NCBI RefSeq assembly: GCF_000744095.1
Contig: NZ_JQLI01000008.1
Location: 3,100,001-3,164,000 of the forward strand
Length of the DNA: 64,000 nt
Direction: 5' to 3'
Source: Cupriavidus necator A5-1
Lineage (GTDB): Bacteria > Pseudomonadota > Gammaproteobacteria > Burkholderiales > Burkholderiaceae
A program made the position numbers and the translations under genes. How positions within the stretch are numbered: position 1 is the first letter of the stretch; every line of letters begins with the position of its first letter. Shown piece after piece: positions 1-7,392 of this stretch. Under the pieces are notes generated by a model. It made no database searches. It had not been told where the DNA came from and saw only the letters and a list, made by a program, of their open reading frames with translations.

Positions 1-586
1 ACGGGAACAGCAGCACAGCGCAGACGATGCACGCTGCGCTGGCGCCCAGCGTATTGACGTAGTAAAGCAACCCAACGGAACTGCCCACGTTGCCAAACCG
101 GCGGGTCAGGTGGCCGACCAGCACCGGCAGCGTCGCGCCCATCAGCAGCGTCGGCACCAACACCAGCATCAGCGTGACGGCCGCCGTCACGCCCAGTGGC
201 AGGCCGAGCGCGAGTGTGCCGACCCGATCGAAAATGCCTAGCGATACCAGGCCGAAAGCGCCGGTCAGCAGCTCAATAGCAGCCAGCAGCGGCAGCAACG
301 GCAGACCTCGGCGCCTGGAGAGCATCCCTCCGGCAAGACTGCCAAGGCCGAGCCCCAGCATAAACGCCGTGACGACGATCGTGACCGATTCGATGTTGAC
401 ACCGAAGATGCGAAACAACGAGCGCTGCCACACCAGCTGGTAGATCAGCGCCGGGAATCCCGAGAAGAAGAACAGGACACAGAGTGCCCGGCGCCAAAGC
501 AATGCCTTGTCGCCCGGCAACCCAGACGAGCCTGCCGCATTTTCCACCTCCTGCCCGGCGGGGACTGCCTCGTTGCTCAGCTCCAT
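1..586 (-). CDS. MFS/spermidine-synthase-like membrane protein, N-terminal part (runs off window)
   Basis: Reading leftward from an ATG at 586 behind a GGGAGGGG Shine-Dalgarno stretch, the frame stays open to the window edge (195 codons). It encodes a charged 30-residue start, then helices separated by short loops. The segment FPALIYQLVWQR followed by a glycine-rich LGLGLGSLAGG helix is typical of the N-terminal membrane half of fused MFS/spermidine synthase-like proteins. The C-terminal synthase domain would lie outside the window. It points away from the prophage remnant and is probably the chromosomal flank, but a phage-borne origin cannot be excluded. The family call rests on a few motifs only. 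Confidence 0.72.
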   Translation of the reverse strand, partial: MELSNEAVPAGQEVENAAGSSGLPGDKALLWRRALCVLFFFSGFPALIYQLVWQRSLFRIFGVNIESVTIVVTAFMLGLGLGSLAGGMLSRRRGLPLLPLLAAIELLTGAFGLVSLGIFDRVGTLALGLPLGVTAAVTLMLVLVPTLLMGATLPVLVGHLTRRFGNVGSSVGLLYYVNTLGASAACIVCAVLLFP

Positions 587-697
587 CGACCCCTCCCTGA
601 TTTTACAGGCTCCAGGCCAGCCCCTGGCGGGCCGGACGAAGAGCCTTGGGAGACACCTTAATTCACGGCTCGACGTCGCGATATCGGCTAAAAGGGG

Positions 698-1249
698 TCA
701 TCCGAACGGTCGAGCCTGCCGGAGTTGCTGGGATCCCTCTCCTGGCTTCGCCCCACCCGTCAGGGCGTCGTATGACCGCTCGCAGGCTTGGCCGGCGATA
801 CGGGCTGAGTCCGCGTACCCAGCAAGTTCTCCCGCTCGGCGGTCAAGCCGGCTGAACATGTTGGCAAGCACATCGAGGGGATCGCCGGCTGCCGAGCCTG
901 TGCCGGCAGCGGCGGTATTGCCGGCGCGGGCGGCCGCGATGAGCTGGGCAACTCGTATGCGCAGCCGCTCAGCAGCAGCATCAGCGTCGCGAGCATCGGC
1001 CCGCGCAGATTCAGCTTCCTTCGTTGCAGCATTGGCAATCTCCGTCTGCGCCGCGGTGCGGCGTTGCTCTTCGGCGCGCGCGAGATCGGCGGCCTTGATC
1101 TGGTCAAGCGCCGCGGACAATGCGGCCTTCGTACGCGCGGCTTCGTAATGCTTGGCGTCTGCTCTGGACTGGACGAGCCGGCCGCCGCCGAAAGCGAGCG
1201 CAAGCGCCATGATGGCGGCAAGCCAGAGACGCGAATCCAGTATGCTCAT
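698..1249 (-). CDS. Rz-like inner-membrane spanin (remnant lysis cassette)
   Basis: A 183-aa protein with one N-terminal membrane anchor (residues about 6-25), a long alanine/arginine-rich coiled coil with the TEIANAATKE segment, and a C-terminal part ending in ERSYDALTGG. This is the layout of Rz/DUF2514 i-spanins, which link the inner membrane to the Rz1 lipoprotein and disrupt the outer membrane at lysis. The middle and C-terminal parts closely match the copy at 62630-63172. The last 12 codons differ because homology ends near 735. The start ATG overlaps the stop of the endolysin fragment (ATGA). Confidence 0.75.
   Translation of the reverse strand: MSILDSRLWLAAIMALALAFGGGRLVQSRADAKHYEAARTKAALSAALDQIKAADLARAEEQRRTAAQTEIANAATKEAESARADARDADAAAERLRIRVAQLIAAARAGNTAAAGTGSAAGDPLDVLANMFSRLDRRAGELAGYADSARIAGQACERSYDALTGGAKPGEGSQQLRQARPFG
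760..1032 (-). CDS. Rz1-like outer-membrane lipoprotein spanin, nested in Rz
   Basis: A 90-aa frame wholly inside the Rz gene in another register. It starts MLQRRKL, has a short hydrophobic stretch and a lipobox LLLSGC (Cys about 24), then a proline-rich mature part (PPAPAIPPLP). Embedded proline-rich lipoproteins of this kind are the o-spanin partner of Rz. The ATG at 1032 is chosen because it places the lipobox at signal-peptide distance; the frame is open further upstream without signal character. Confidence 0.75.
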   Translation of the reverse strand: MLQRRKLNLRGPMLATLMLLLSGCAYELPSSSRPPAPAIPPLPAQARQPAIPSMCLPTCSAGLTAERENLLGTRTQPVSPAKPASGHTTP

Positions 1250-1329
1250 GTGGCCTTCCTCCCTTCGCAGAACGCTCGGGCTATTTGGCGCCGCGCCACA
1301 AGCCCACGCACCACCTTGCCTTTGACGTT
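1246..1329 (-). pseudogene. 3' fragment of phage endolysin gene
   Basis: Twenty-six codons ending RQIARAFCEGRKAT plus stop reproduce the C-terminus of the endolysin at 63537-64000 almost residue for residue. Similarity ends upstream at 1330, where unrelated sequence begins. The catalytic N-terminal two thirds are lost, so this is only the scar of a deletion. The stop overlaps the Rz start. Confidence 0.8.
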
Positions 1330-1372
1330 GCCCTCACCGCCGCTCTGGCGGTGGCTCAGTAAGGAGCCGGCC

Positions 1373-1516
1373 ATGGATACCGCCCTGCCCGCCTACCCCG
1401 TCGTCTATACGCTGCTCGGCTGCCGCTGCGTCACGCGCTTCGAAAAGCTGACCGACGCCGTCTCCTTCGCCGTCCGCGCTGAGATCGACGGCTGCACTGA
1501 CATTTCTGTGCACTGA
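1373..1516 (+). CDS. Small phage protein (47 aa), unknown
   Basis: ATG at 1373 follows AAGGAG at good spacing. The product is short, contains LLGCRCVTRF and has no recognisable domain. It is the first plus-strand gene after the deletion junction, 11 bp ahead of the next gene, and probably belongs to the early operon that runs to the integrase. Confidence 0.55.
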   Translation: MDTALPAYPVVYTLLGCRCVTRFEKLTDAVSFAVRAEIDGCTDISVH

Positions 1517-1527
1517 GGAGCCCCGCC

Positions 1528-1875
1528 ATGGACCACCAACAGGCCCGGGCAGACATCGCCGCCCAGCTCGCGCACGGCCAGGTCGAATCCTTCTGCGAAG
1601 GCGACGACGCCATCCGCCACCTCAGCAAGCTCTTCATCGTGCGGAACACCCGCCGCGGCGCCGGCGAGTCCGATGCCGCCTATGCAGTCCGCGTCGGCTC
1701 CTTGCTGACAGACATGCTCGACGCGATCGGCCAGGTGCTGATCGGCGCCAACGTCAAGCACCTCCTGGCGGACGCCGCGGAGAAGCCCATGATCTGCGCA
1801 ACCCGTGAAGCCTCCCTGCTGGCTGTCAGCAGGGAGGTGGCCCGCGACGTGCTGCTTGCGCGAGGTGTGGCATGA
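1528..1875 (+). CDS. Phage early protein (115 aa), unknown
   Basis: Begins MDHQQARADIAAQLAHG behind GAGGAG and encodes a mostly helical protein without transmembrane segments. No family is recognised. Its stop overlaps the next start by 4 bp, which shows translational coupling in the early operon of the left remnant. Confidence 0.55.
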   Translation: MDHQQARADIAAQLAHGQVESFCEGDDAIRHLSKLFIVRNTRRGAGESDAAYAVRVGSLLTDMLDAIGQVLIGANVKHLLADAAEKPMICATREASLLAVSREVARDVLLARGVA

Positions 1876-2111
1876 CTCGCCGTATCGCCCCCCTGGACAT
1901 CTGGAAGCTCCCCCTGCGCCAGCAGGCGCTGAAGTTCGAGGAACTTCGTCACGCGGCGCGACTGCGTGAGCTAAAGAAGATCGACGCGCAACTGGCGCTG
2001 CTCGAGGTAAAGCACGCCGCCATTAAGGCGGCCGGCTACACCATTTCGGGCGCCGAGATCGATGCCGACCTCTGCGCGGAGGCCTCCATTTCATGCCGCA
2101 TGCCATCGTGA
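1872..2111 (+). CDS. Phage early protein (79 aa), unknown, helical
   Basis: Starts at the ATGA overlap with the preceding gene. The protein is predicted helical and charged (residues 15-50, with LRQQALKFEELRHAARLREL), possibly a small coiled coil. It is unrecognised. Its 3' end overlaps a possible next start at 2093. Confidence 0.5.
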   Translation: MTRRIAPLDIWKLPLRQQALKFEELRHAARLRELKKIDAQLALLEVKHAAIKAAGYTISGAEIDADLCAEASISCRMPS

Positions 2112-2299
2112 AATCGACTGCCGACGCCTACCGCGCGCTTATCGCAGTAGGTTTCAAGCTGGTCGACCGCGGTGAAGGCGGGTACCGCATCGTGCGCTTG
2201 CAGAAGGGGCGCCTCAAGGTCTCGATGGGCATGACGTGCGAACTGTCCGCCAGGCCATTGCGGCCAGCGGCGGCTCCCACTCGAAGTCTTCGGGCTTAG
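2093..2299 (+). CDS. Small phage protein (68 aa), possibly 3'-truncated
   Basis: The N-terminal 48 residues read like a genuine small basic protein (YRALIAVGFKLVDRGEGGYRIV). After about 2236 the frame runs through sequence antisense to another ORF and becomes arginine/proline-rich, so the original C-terminus may have been replaced by recombination. Unknown function, weak call. Confidence 0.35.
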   Translation: MPHAIVKSTADAYRALIAVGFKLVDRGEGGYRIVRLQKGRLKVSMGMTCELSARPLRPAAAPTRSLRA

Positions 2300-2498
2300 C
2301 GCGACCAGATCGGATCTCTTCCTCTACCCAGGCGTCGTACTCGGCCATCTCCTGCTCGAGCGTGGGCTTGCCTTGGGCGATGCGGATGGCATTGGCGGTA
2401 TCCATGAAGGTGCGCAGGTCATTTGCCAGCGCGGCGACCTGGACGGCGGCGCCGGTACCGAGCTCGACTTCGAGCTTCTTATCAAAAAACTTGGTCAT
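2214..2498 (-). CDS. Small acidic protein (94 aa), unknown
   Basis: Read leftward from an ATG at 2498, the protein (MTKFFDKKLEVELGTG...) is acidic with helix-like LEQEMAEYDAWVEEEIRSG in the middle. That composition is convincing as coding, but the last 15 or so residues overlap the opposing ORF and look random. It may be a gene with a replaced 3' end. It is the only minus-strand ORF here besides 3139-3342. No family recognised. Confidence 0.45.
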   Translation of the reverse strand: MTKFFDKKLEVELGTGAAVQVAALANDLRTFMDTANAIRIAQGKPTLEQEMAEYDAWVEEEIRSGRAKPEDFEWEPPLAAMAWRTVRTSCPSRP

Positions 2499-2542
2499 GG
2501 GCGCCATATCGGCGGCCTGCCGGAAACCTTGAGCGTGATCCA

Positions 2543-3148
2543 ATGAAAGAACGCCCCATCCTCTTCAGCGGCGCCATGGTGCGCGCCATCCTGGACGGCC
2601 GGAAGACGCAGACACGCCGGGTGGTAAAGGAATCCCATCTCGCTCACACGCGATACGTCCCCGATGGCGCGGGTGATGTGTTCGTCCACGACACCTATCG
2701 TTGCCCCTACGGCCTTTCCGGCGACCGCCTGTGGGTGCGCGAGACGTGGAGCACGGACTTCGCCAACCACTATCCGCATGACCGCGTCTGGTATGCCGCC
2801 GATGATGACCGCCGCCACGACATTGAAGTGCGCGACGGCGTGCGCGGGATCTACAGCCCAGAGAGCGGCGTGCATGTCCCATTCCGCTGGCGGCCGAGCA
2901 TCCACATGCCGCGCTGGGCCTGCCGCATCGAGCTGGAGATCACCGGCGTGCGCGGCGAGCGGCTGAACGACTGCAGCGAGGAAGACGCGCTTGCAGAAGG
3001 CGTGACGCTGCAGCCGTGCCATCCGAGGCACGCCGAGCGCATGGGGCGCGATGCCTACGAGAAGCTGTGGGACAGCATCAACGGCGCCGGCGCCTGGGAT
3101 GCCAACCCATGGGTGTGGGTGGTGGAGTTTTGGAGGGTTCAGCGTTGA
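2543..3148 (+). CDS. ASCH-like phage protein
   Basis: The ATG at 2543 opens 201 aa beginning MKERPILFSGAMVRAILDG, followed by RKTQTRR, then GDRLWVRETW, and ends with VWVVEFWRV. This succession (RPILFS..MV.AI..G.KTQTRR...GD.LWVRE.W) is the signature of phage-encoded ASCH-type (PUA-like fold) proteins often found in early operons. They are thought to bind RNA or a modified nucleotide; no activity can be read here. The protein looks full length. Confidence 0.7.
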   Translation: MKERPILFSGAMVRAILDGRKTQTRRVVKESHLAHTRYVPDGAGDVFVHDTYRCPYGLSGDRLWVRETWSTDFANHYPHDRVWYAADDDRRHDIEVRDGVRGIYSPESGVHVPFRWRPSIHMPRWACRIELEITGVRGERLNDCSEEDALAEGVTLQPCHPRHAERMGRDAYEKLWDSINGAGAWDANPWVWVVEFWRVQR

Positions 3149-3342
3149 TCATCGACCCACGCTTTCGCCCATGCGATGCCTGCCGCGACGGCAAAGTCGA
3201 ACGTTGCGTAGTAGCCCAGAGGCTCAGACGCCTCCAGAACGAGATGGTCCTGTTGCACGGTGCCAAAGGCTTCGAACGAACCATCCGACAATTGCTTCGC
3301 AAAGCCACGAACTGTGTAGTCCTTGTAGCTCTCAATGCCCAT
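3139..3342 (-). CDS. Small conserved-looking phage protein (67 aa)
   Basis: Starts MGIESYKDYTVRGFAKQL after a GGGGG stretch on the minus strand and reads as a compact beta-rich protein with GSFEAFGTVQ and a final helix AAGIAWAKAWVDDQ. The tail overlaps the end of the ASCH gene by 10 bp. The strand is opposite to its neighbours. No function recognised. Confidence 0.5.
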   Translation of the reverse strand: MGIESYKDYTVRGFAKQLSDGSFEAFGTVQQDHLVLEASEPLGYYATFDFAVAAGIAWAKAWVDDQR

Positions 3343-3371
3343 GGTAGCCCCCTGTTTCGGAGGATCGTAGC

Positions 3372-3828
3372 ATGATCGATTCCATCATCAAGCCCAAGCG
3401 CCCCGCCGGCCCTGGCTGGATTCGCGAGACGGGACAGGAAATCGAAGCTATCATGCGCGCCGCTGCGATGGGCTTCGCCTGCGAGGCCTGGGGGCACCCT
3501 GAATCCGGCATTGCCACGTTCAGCGCGGTCGAGGTGGGCGCAGGATCCCGGTCAGCCTGTGCTCGGCCCCGAATACCACCTGAGCATCAGCAAGAACGAT
3601 GGCCGCGGCGGGTCGCGACGCACTACCAGTGCCGAGGCCCTATGGTGCTTGGCGCAATTCGACCTGATCGACGCCAAGGAAGACAATCACGTGCCTCACG
3701 GTCTGGTGCGCAATTTCTGGCGGCCGGTGGCCGATAGCCTGTCTGGCTATGAATGCCCGTGCGCCGACGACGAGCCGGCCATGCGGGAGGACCTGGGCGA
3801 CTATGTCTGGCGCGGGGTGACGAAATGA
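3372..3828 (+). pseudogene. Frameshifted phage early gene
   Basis: Two overlapping plus frames make one sensible protein. The first (from ATG 3372) begins MIDSIIKPKRPAGPGW and runs to about SAVEV near 3535, then degenerates into Arg/Ser-rich sequence. The second picks up with LGPEYHLSISKNDGR and continues through LVRNFWRPV to the stop at 3828. One indel near 3535-3545 explains both. The gene is either inactivated or carries a sequencing error. Function unknown; the next gene starts in an ATGA overlap. Confidence 0.6.
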
Positions 3829-4073
3829 ACGGCCTCGGCGTCGGCACCTATCTCACGATGACAGAGCTCGCGGAGCTGGTCGGCTGCCAGCCGACCAGCC
3901 ACAGCTGCATGAAGCGCTGGCTCAAGAAGCACGGCTGGCCCTTCGCAGTGAATATTGCCGGGGTGCCTCAGGTGAGCCGCGCATACCACGCGGCCCGCAT
4001 GACCGGGGCCGCCAACCAGAGCGCCAACGATGGCGCCGAAGACGAACCAAACTTTGAAGCACTGCTCGCATGA
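3825..4073 (+). CDS. DUF4224 protein, probable recombination directionality/integrase partner
   Basis: An 82-aa protein whose core LTMTELAELVGC then MKRWLKKHGWPF matches the DUF4224 pattern, a small winged-helix-like domain found almost only just upstream of phage integrases. It overlaps the integrase start by 4 bp. A regulatory or excisionase-like role is inferred from this placement. A second DUF4224 gene holds the same position at 59272-59499. Confidence 0.75.
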   Translation: MNGLGVGTYLTMTELAELVGCQPTSHSCMKRWLKKHGWPFAVNIAGVPQVSRAYHAARMTGAANQSANDGAEDEPNFEALLA

Positions 4074-5167
4074 TTTCCCGCCGCAAGACTCCTGATGGCC
4101 TGCCGTTTCGCTTGTACCGGCGCGAGGGGAAATTCAAGGTCAGCTACGGGTACAAGCTTCCGAACGGAACGTGGGCATTCCGCCTGGCCGCTCAGCGCAA
4201 CAACCCCGATGCTGTTGCCGAGATCGACCAGGAAGCGCGCCGGCGCGCCGATGAACTGAACGGCAACTTCGTGCTGGCGGGAACCACCGAAGCCCTGATC
4301 AACGAGTACTTCAAATGGCAAACCCGTCTGCCCGCTGACAGCGAAATGCGAAAGGCGGACATCACGCTGACCGAAAATCGCGTTGAGGCCAAAAACCTGA
4401 TCAAGGTGTTCGGCAAGGTCAAGCCTGCGTCGATCAAGCCCCACCACATCTACCGGTATCTGGATCGGCGAGCCGAGCTCGGTGCTCCGGCCAAGGCCAA
4501 CAAAGAGATCGCCCTGCTGTCTGCTGTGCTCGAGTACGGGCGCCGCTTGGGTGAGCTGCAGATCAACCCCTGCCGCGGCATCAAGTACAACCCAACTCGG
4601 CCACGGCAAAAGTATGTCCAGCCTCATGAGATCGCTCTCGCGCTAGAGATTGGCCGGGCCCGCGGCGGCAGCTACCTGGTACTCGCGCTCTGCGTGCACG
4701 TGGCCTACCTGACTGTCAGCCGACCGGAAGAGATGCGCACCCTTGTTAGGCAGTCCTCGACCGAAGAGGGTCTCGTGGTTCCCGTTGGCAAGCGAAAGGG
4801 CGGCCAGATCCAGCGCACGAAGCTCGTCCGCTGGTCGCCCGCTCTGCGGAGCGCCGTGAACGAGGCTCTGGCCCTGCAGCGCACGGCGAGCGTCTATGTG
4901 TTCGGCAATACGTCGGAACAGGTGTACAGCCGCAGCGGCTGGAACACGATCTGGAAGCGGCTGATGGGCTACTGCCAGGCAGTTGCCACTGAGCGCGAAA
5001 TTGAGTTCAGCCCGTTCACACTGGCCGACATGAGGCCCAGTGCCGTTACTGACCGGATGGAGGAAGGCGACGACCGCATCACGGACGCCACCGGTCACGC
5101 GGACGGAAAGATGGTGGCCAAGGTCTACGACCGGCGGCGCGTTCGCAAGGTGCGCCCTACGGCCTGA
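4070..5167 (+). CDS. int: Tyrosine-family phage integrase (left element)
   Basis: A 365-aa tyrosine recombinase. The N-terminal third carries the arm-binding and core-binding SAM-like domains (residues about 5-180, with ANKEIALLSAVLEYG). The catalytic domain shows SRPEEMRTL (first Arg), then LADMRPSAVTDR (the usual H-x-x-R box in DxRPxAxT form), ATGHADGKMV and the nucleophile in KVYDRR. The att repeat begins 132 bp downstream. The tRNA-His tail as its target is inferred from that position. Confidence 0.88.
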   Translation: MISRRKTPDGLPFRLYRREGKFKVSYGYKLPNGTWAFRLAAQRNNPDAVAEIDQEARRRADELNGNFVLAGTTEALINEYFKWQTRLPADSEMRKADITLTENRVEAKNLIKVFGKVKPASIKPHHIYRYLDRRAELGAPAKANKEIALLSAVLEYGRRLGELQINPCRGIKYNPTRPRQKYVQPHEIALALEIGRARGGSYLVLALCVHVAYLTVSRPEEMRTLVRQSSTEEGLVVPVGKRKGGQIQRTKLVRWSPALRSAVNEALALQRTASVYVFGNTSEQVYSRSGWNTIWKRLMGYCQAVATEREIEFSPFTLADMRPSAVTDRMEEGDDRITDATGHADGKMVAKVYDRRRVRKVRPTA

Positions 5168-5189
5168 CAGGTTCGCCGGAAACGAAAAA

Positions 5190-5209
5190 GCCCACCGCAG
5201 CGGGTGGGC
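5190..5209. terminator. Hairpin downstream of integrase
   Basis: GCCCACC and GGTGGGC pair across a 6-base loop. On the minus strand the stem is followed by a T run (gggctttttcg), which makes a good intrinsic terminator. On the plus strand the U tract is poor, so it may act mainly against leftward transcription from the att region. Confidence 0.65.
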
Positions 5210-5223
5210 CTTCAAAAATCAAG

Positions 5224-5255
5224 TTCCAAAAATTGGAAGATCATCTTCCAAAAAT
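5224..5255. repeat. Repeated TTCCAAAAAT motif, possible integrase arm sites
   Basis: TTCCAAAAAT occurs at 5224-5233 and 5246-5255, and between them GGAAGATCATCTTCC (5235-5249) is a palindrome. The cluster lies between the left integrase gene and the att repeat, where the arm-type sites of that integrase are expected. The role is inferred from position. Confidence 0.4.
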
Positions 5256-5298
5256 CCGGCTAAGTCAGTGGGCCTTAACCTTGGAACCTAATGAATAC

Positions 5299-5347
5299 TT
5301 GGGGTGGCTGATGGGACTCGAACCCACGACGACAGGAATCACAATCC
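5299..5347 (-). repeat. att core: 3' half of tRNA-His, copy 1
   Basis: On the minus strand it reads anticodon-loop TTGTGAT (anticodon GTG), T-arm GGGTTCGAGTCCCATC and acceptor CAGCCACCCCA, which is tRNA-His. Forty-nine bases match 60801-60849 exactly. Beyond 5347 the sequence departs from any tRNA 5' half, so no functional tRNA is made here. This is the junction between the left and middle elements. Confidence 0.9.
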
Positions 5348-5395
5348 CGGCATCAATCGCCATTTTTCCCTTTAAAATCAAAACCTTTTCCCTCA

Positions 5396-5463
5396 TTTTT
5401 TCCCACGAGAGCTAGATTTTTCACAAGCAGTCATGCGGGTCTGAGGGGTGCCGTGGGAAAAAT
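5396..5463. repeat. Inverted CGTGGGAAAAA motifs beside att, probable integrase arm sites
   Basis: TTTTTTCCCACG (5396-5407) and CGTGGGAAAAAT (5452-5463) are inverted copies of one motif. The same CGTGGGAAAA recurs at 60717-60726, just inside the other end of this prophage. Copies inside both ends next to the core repeats are where the arm-type binding sites of the integrase at 59465-60682 should lie. The rest of 5348-5530 is AT-rich, without a gene. Confidence 0.5.
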
Positions 5464-5530
5464 TGTACCCCGCGCGAGCGCCATGCGCCACCTCAATTTC
5501 TGGCGCGCGGTGGAGCTTGCTGGGTTACGA

Positions 5531-5550
5531 TACTGTATATTTATACAGTA
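5531..5550. promoter_or_regulatory. LexA (SOS) box and overlapping promoter
   Basis: TACTGTATATTTATACAGTA fits the consensus TACTGT-N8-ACAGTA. The start codon of the first gene lies only 7 bp downstream, and TATACAGTAT can serve as a -10 region, so the SOS-induced transcript is probably leaderless. The same arrangement is seen at 60967-60986 and 50787-50806. Confidence 0.82.
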
Positions 5551-5557
5551 TCCGTCC

Positions 5558-5896
5558 ATGCCAGACTTCCCTGTCGGCCCTGACGGTCGGTACCAGATCC
5601 CCAAGCTGACAGCCGCCCAGCTGCGGGCCTTCTTCTTCCGAAGGCCGTGCCCGGAAGTGCGCGATTTGCTGTGGGAGATCCACCGGCTGCGCCTCCTGCT
5701 GCTCCGCGCCAACCAGTTGCAAGAGGCGATGACGGGCGCGAACGCACCCACGACTCAGTTCATTCTTGACATCTTTCGACGTGAGATCGAGGGCGAGCCG
5801 TGCATAAAGGAGCGTCAGGCCTGGGATCTGGAGTTCTTTGGGCCGCGCCGGGTGAGCGAATACACTCGACGGCAGAAGGAGCCTGGCGATGGGTGA
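5558..5896 (+). CDS. SOS-module small protein (112 aa), unknown
   Basis: Starts at the first ATG after the LexA box (MPDFPVGPDGRYQIPKL), with no Shine-Dalgarno between box and start. The middle has a leucine-rich helix (LLWEIHRLRLLLLRAN) and a Pro-Cys segment. Its stop overlaps the ligase start. The corresponding slot in the right element (60994-61401) holds a different protein, so the ligase, not this gene, is the conserved part of the module. A DNA-repair accessory role is a guess from context. Confidence 0.65.
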   Translation: MPDFPVGPDGRYQIPKLTAAQLRAFFFRRPCPEVRDLLWEIHRLRLLLLRANQLQEAMTGANAPTTQFILDIFRREIEGEPCIKERQAWDLEFFGPRRVSEYTRRQKEPGDG

Positions 5897-6515
5897 TGCC
5901 CCTCTATCCTTGCGCGATGTCGAGCCGATGCTGGCCGAGGACCGCAAACTCCTGCCGACCCTCGGGAGCTGGCACTACGAGATCAAATATGACGGCTATC
6001 GAATGCTGGCGGGCACCTCGCCCCGGGCGCTGAAGACGCGCAACGGTGCCGATGCGACGACCTGGTTCCCGGAAGTGGTCTCAGCCTTGTCCGCGCTACC
6101 GTTGGGCGCCCACATCCTCGATGGCGAGGTTTGCGTGCTGGATGACATCGGGCGATTTGACTTCAATCGTCTGCACACCCGCGCGCGGCGCCGCGGCTGG
6201 TATCCCGGCGCGGATCCGGTGGTCTACTGCGTCTTCGATCTGCTGGTCTATCGCGGGAAGGACATCCGAGGCGAGCCTATCGAGGCGCGCAAGCGGCGGC
6301 TGGCCCAGCTATTGAGCGGACAGCCAGATGGCGTCCTGTTTGTGCAGAGCGAGGAGGATGGGGCTTGGCTCTATCAGTGCGCGCTGGATTTACGTCTGGA
6401 GGGCGTGGTGGCCAAGCGCGCCGTCAGTGAGTACGCCGCGGGACGGTCGTCGAATTGGCTCAAGATCAAGCGGCCCGGCGCTGTCCTGGCGGCCAAGTTT
6501 CACCGGGAGCCGTAA
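5889..6515 (+). CDS. ATP-dependent DNA ligase (LigD-type, minimal catalytic domain)
   Basis: A 208-aa protein with nucleotidyltransferase motif I as YEIKYDGYR (Lys is the adenylated residue), motif III-like LDGEVCVLDD and FDLLVY, motif IV LEGVVAKR and motif V WLKIKRP. It ends there, so it has the adenylation core without the OB-fold domain that usually follows. It should seal nicks, if active, perhaps with host partners. LexA control ties it to DNA damage or prophage induction. A paralogue sits at 61683-62321. Confidence 0.85.
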   Translation: MGDAPLSLRDVEPMLAEDRKLLPTLGSWHYEIKYDGYRMLAGTSPRALKTRNGADATTWFPEVVSALSALPLGAHILDGEVCVLDDIGRFDFNRLHTRARRRGWYPGADPVVYCVFDLLVYRGKDIRGEPIEARKRRLAQLLSGQPDGVLFVQSEEDGAWLYQCALDLRLEGVVAKRAVSEYAAGRSSNWLKIKRPGAVLAAKFHREP

Positions 6516-7392
6516 GGTCGCGGCTCATGGGGTGCGCTCCTGCGCCCTTCCCCCCGAAGGGACTGTAGACTTTGCCAAGACAGGAGGCACCATGTGCACG
6601 AACTACGCCCCAGTGCAGCGCCTGGTCCTGCGGGACATCTTCGGCGTCGAGCCGCCGGCAGCCGAGTGGAAGCCAGAGACCTGGCCGGACTATGCCACGC
6701 CGATCGTGCGCGCCGATGGTGATGGCCGGCGCGACAGCGTCCTGGCCGCCTTCGGCATGATCCCCCGCGACCGCTGGCCTGAGAACGTTCGCCCCTTCGC
6801 GACCATGAACGCCCGCTCGGAGACAGTTGGCGAGAAGCGCAGCTTCAGCGGGCCGTGGAAGAATGGCCAGCTCTGCCTGGTGCCGGCCTACCGGCGAGTT
6901 GCCATGGCATGGACATCCAAAATTCGCAGTGCTGGCGCGGCCTTGATCTGAAATGACGCTGTCCATAGCGCCATCGGTTTTTGCAGGGGGATTCCATGAT
7001 GGCGTCCATACCTCAAGGTCCTTCGCGCGCTGGCGCTGACTTCGCGGGCGGCGTTCGCCACGGCCAGCCTGTAGCACGCTTGGACAATCGGCGCGAGCAA
7101 CTCGACCGTGCCGACTGTGAGCGCGGACAATGCCTTGAACAAGATCCCCGCTCGGCGCGCAGGCCCAAGCCGGCCGAGACCGGCCAGTTTCCGACACTCG
7201 CCGGCATAGCCCCCCGCCCACACGCCGATGGCTGTTACGCCGCGGCAGCGGACAAAAGTCTTCCAACCGGCGCAACCTGGCACGTGCACACCGCGGTCGC
7301 TTTCGAGATGGAAAATGAAATCTCGAAGATTCCGCTTGCAATCTCATGTGGAGTTCCGTAGACTGCATTCACTCGAACAACGAAGAAGAAAA

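Larger units (their letters stand above)
735..5347. mobile_element. Prophage remnant (left element) ending at tRNA-His att repeat
   Basis: A minus-strand lysis scrap (about 735-1330) homologous to 62637-63620 is joined directly to plus-strand early genes that end in DUF4224, an integrase and the att repeat at 5299. Head, tail, replication and immunity genes are missing. Homology to the right-hand lysis cassette stops abruptly after the shared 'gacgttg' (1324-1330), which marks one deletion junction. Similarity also ends near 735. No second att copy is visible to the left, so the outer border appears deleted or diverged. Confidence 0.7.

Noticed and set aside
5299..5400. Functional tRNA-His gene
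   Set aside because: Only the 3' half including the anticodon is present at both copies; the 5' acceptor strand and D-arm are absent.
6466..7368. 300-aa minus frame, and the 133-aa minus frame 6888-7289, at the insertion's left flank
   Set aside because: They span the insertion junction or have no recognisable domain; not supportable as genes.
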